From the NCBI GenBank assembly GCA_017388605.1, contig JAFPIE010000186.1, forward strand, positions 1 through 15,526: a DNA stretch of 15,526 bases. The letters run 5' to 3'. The position numbers and the translations under genes are program-made. Source of the stretch: Acholeplasmatales bacterium (GTDB lineage: Bacteria > Bacillota_I > Bacilli_A > Acholeplasmatales > Anaeroplasmataceae). The notes beneath the pieces were generated by a model. It saw only the letters and a list, made by a program, of their open reading frames with translations. It was not told where the DNA came from and made no database searches. Positions within the stretch are counted from its first letter, which is position 1, and every line of letters starts with the position of its first letter. This document shows positions 13,931 to 15,526 of this stretch, one piece after another.

Positions 13931-14755
13931 TTAAATAATTAAGCCTAATAATTCAGTAATGAATACATCATATAGCATGAATAATAATGTTAATATGATG
14001 ATGAAAACAAATGTACGAATGGCATTACCTAAGAACTTAGGCCAAGTTAGCCATGTGATTTTCTTTAATTCAGGGAATGCAGGCTTTAAGAATGGATAAA
14101 GTGCATATAATAAGCCTAAGGATGCAAGAACAACTAAAATCCATGCGAATACTGTAGGGTATTCACCAATTACAGGGAAATCACTTCTTACCTGTAATGC
14201 ACCATTTAGCATTAAGCAACCAAGTAATAAAGTAATAATAGAAATACCTAGGAATAACCAGTTTTCCCATTGATGCTCTTCCTTTAGGTATTCACCAATA
14301 CGATATACACCTAAGGACGCTTCCTTTTGCTGCTTCTTTTCAATTTGCTTACGAATCTTAGCCTCAACTAAATCCTTATTGCTCTTTGGTGCTTCTTCTG
14401 CCTTTTCTTCTTCAACCTTAGCTTCCTCTACCTTTTCTTCTTCCTCATAAGTAGATTCACTCTTTTTCTTCTTTGACTTAGGGCCACCAATAGCCTGCTT
14501 CTTTTCTACCTTAGCTTCCTCAGCTTTTACCTCTTCAGTTGGTGTCTCTTCAACTTCTTCAGCCTTTGTCTCTTCAGGGATAATTTGTTCTGTCTCAATT
14601 GCACTTGTTTCTATTGGTGTCTCTTCAACCTCTTCAGCCTTAACTTCTTCAGCTTTAGTCTCTTCAACTTCTTCAGCCTTAGCTTCTTCTTTTACTTCTT
14701 CAGCTTTAGTTTCATCTAAAGCTTCCTTCTTTTCTAATTCCTTATCGTCTGCCAT
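13931..14755 (-). CDS. secE: SecE preprotein translocase subunit with long acidic N-terminal extension
   Basis: The C-terminus (about 225-274) is a SecE domain: PELKKITWLTWPK (228-240), then a membrane helix (about 247-273). SecE clamps SecY in the membrane. Most Gram-positive SecE proteins have about 60 residues and one helix; this one has 274. Residues 1-125 are an acidic low-complexity region with repeated KAEEVEET/EEVKAEE units, broken by a basic patch KSKKKK (93-98). Residues 126-163 are charged and helical. Two additional membrane helices follow at about 165-186 and 202-223, like the three-helix SecE of enteric bacteria. GGAGG overlaps the rpmG stop region upstream, and nusG follows at 13 bases, which confirms identity. 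The repeats could drive length variation. Confidence 0.93.
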   Translation of the reverse strand: MADDKELEKKEALDETKAEEVKEEAKAEEVEETKAEEVKAEEVEETPIETSAIETEQIIPEETKAEEVEETPTEEVKAEEAKVEKKQAIGGPKSKKKKSESTYEEEEKVEEAKVEEEKAEEAPKSNKDLVEAKIRKQIEKKQQKEASLGVYRIGEYLKEEHQWENWLFLGISIITLLLGCLMLNGALQVRSDFPVIGEYPTVFAWILVVLASLGLLYALYPFLKPAFPELKKITWLTWPKFLGNAIRTFVFIIILTLLFMLYDVFITELLGLII

Positions 14756-14767
14756 AAGTAATCCTCC

Positions 14768-14917
14768 TTACTTTGTCTCTTTGTGCATTGTATATTTATT
14801 ACAAGTTGGACAGTATTTTTTGATTTCTAGTCTTTCTGAATTCTTTTGTGGGTTCTTTGTTGTCGTATAATTACGGCTAAAGCATTCTTCACAAATTAAT
14901 ATAACCTTTGTTCTCAT
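14768..14917 (-). CDS. rpmG: 50S ribosomal protein L33, zinc-binding type
   Basis: This 49-residue protein begins [12 protein letters not shown] and has cysteine pairs C9-C12 and C36-C39 for one zinc ion, with the typical core [11 protein letters not shown] and ending MHKETK. It is a normal-length L33 of the large ribosomal subunit. GGAGGTG lies 5 bases before the ATG. It is first in the rpmG-secE-nusG operon, with secE starting 12 bases after its stop. Presence of the zinc ligands marks it as the zinc-dependent form; a zinc-free paralog, if any, would be elsewhere. Confidence 0.95.
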   Translation of the reverse strand: MRTKVILICEECFSRNYTTTKNPQKNSERLEIKKYCPTCNKYTMHKETK

Positions 14918-14946
14918 GAAAACACCTCCAATACATAATTTAGTGC

Positions 14947-14971
14947 AAAATAAAAAACCTTAATCTCAGGT
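14947..14971 (-). terminator. Weak hairpin with T-tract in the rpmG leader, possible attenuator
   Basis: Minus strand ACCT (14971-14968), 7-base loop, AGGT (14960-14957), then TTTTTTATTTT. It lies between the promoter and rpmG. The stem is only 4 bp, so it would be inefficient, but the T-tract placement is terminator-like. Confidence 0.3.
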
Positions 14972-14980
14972 CCTAATAAA

Positions 14981-15009
14981 ATTATAAGACATTTAAAGTT
15001 TAAGGTCAA
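14981..15009 (-). promoter_or_regulatory. Promoter of rpmG-secE-nusG
   Basis: Minus strand TTGACC (15009-15004), 17-base spacer, TATAAT (14986-14981). The start would be near 14974, giving a leader of about 57 bases before rpmG. It lies directly after the rpe stop. Confidence 0.85.
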
Positions 15010-15022
15010 TCAAAATAATAAA

Positions 15023-15526
15023 TTATTTTATAGCATGTAAAATATCTATTCTTTCCTTTGGATTATCTGCATTACATACATAGGATCCAGATACGGCTAA
15101 ATCTACATATTTTGAAATATATGGAGCGGTTGTATCCTTAATTCCACCATCGATGTTAATTAAATAGGAATAACCATTCTCCTCTCTTAATTCATTTAAT
15201 TCCTTAACCTTTTCTATAGAATCCATCATGAAGGACTGTCCACCAAAGCCAGGCTCAACACTCATGACTAATACCATATCTACATAGGGTAGGTATTTTT
15301 TTATATCTAAAACACTAGTTTTAGGCTTAATAGAAATACCTGCCTTTATATTATAGGAATGAATTAAATCAATGGTTTTTAATACATCACAATCCGCTTC
15401 TACATGGAATGTAATATACTGGCTTCCTGCATCTACAAATTGCTTAATGTAATTTTGTGGATGCATAATCATTAAATGGGTATCAAATGGCTTATCTGTA
15501 ATTTTTCTTATAGATTTAACGAATGC
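15023..15526 (-). CDS. rpe: Ribulose-phosphate 3-epimerase, 3' part (start beyond the window)
   Basis: The frame is open from the window edge (18 codons before the first internal Met) to TAA at 15023-15025, giving 167 residues of an enzyme usually about 215-225 long. It interconverts D-ribulose 5-phosphate and D-xylulose 5-phosphate in the pentose phosphate pathway. Visible family motifs are DTHLMIMHP, ITFHVEA, the phosphate loop MSVEPGFGGQSF, INIDGGI and a final SGSYV. The His, Glu/Asp and glycine-rich positions expected for the metal-dependent barrel are present. No terminator is visible between rpe and the rpmG promoter, so some read-through is possible. Other sugar epimerases of the same fold (for example allulose 6-phosphate epimerase) cannot be fully excluded from this part alone. 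Confidence 0.93.
   Translation of the reverse strand, partial: AFVKSIRKITDKPFDTHLMIMHPQNYIKQFVDAGSQYITFHVEADCDVLKTIDLIHSYNIKAGISIKPKTSVLDIKKYLPYVDMVLVMSVEPGFGGQSFMMDSIEKVKELNELREENGYSYLINIDGGIKDTTAPYISKYVDLAVSGSYVCNADNPKERIDILHAIK

Overview
The window reads as chromosome of a low-GC Gram-positive bacterium. Evidence is the AT-rich sequence, strong GGAGG ribosome binding sites, TTGACA/TATAAT promoters with 17-base spacing, T-tailed terminators, a zinc-type ribosomal protein L33, and the order rpmG-secE-nusG. A Bacilli lineage near Erysipelotrichia or the free-living relatives of Mollicutes is my guess, not a proof. Every convincing gene is on the minus strand, so transcription runs from high to low coordinates.

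Region 1 (15526 to 13342): the 3' part of rpe, then a strong promoter and the rpmG-secE-nusG operon, closed by a terminator. SecE carries an unusually long acidic repeat region and two extra membrane helices.

Region 2 (13315 to 10716): preT-preA, overlapping by one base, encode the two subunits of NAD-dependent dihydropyrimidine dehydrogenase. They are followed by a clean terminator.

Region 3 (about 10700 to 8290): a more AT-rich accessory patch. It holds an AAA ATPase with a DUF234/nuclease-like C-terminus, a 22-bp inverted repeat upstream of it, three 12-bp tandem repeats downstream of it, and the 3' remnant of a winged-helix gene.

Region 4 (8207 to 1) is the most interesting. It contains three c-di-GMP-I (GEMM-I) riboswitch aptamers. 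Two stand in tandem, with their own promoter, before an operon of two membrane GGDEF-EAL proteins. One of these keeps every EAL catalytic residue I checked; the other has substitutions in both domains. The third aptamer, behind a consensus promoter and followed by an intrinsic terminator, precedes an operon of four membrane-anchored or secreted proteins. Three of the four are paralogs with a Y-A-W-F-like motif after the N-terminal hydrophobic segment, reminiscent of TasA/camelysin-type fibre proteins. The layout suggests a local circuit in which c-di-GMP controls both a surface-structure operon and the phosphodiesterase that degrades c-di-GMP. A good sigma-A-type promoter between the tandem riboswitch and the phosphodiesterase may give riboswitch-independent basal expression.

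No tRNA, rRNA, CRISPR array or intact insertion sequence was seen.
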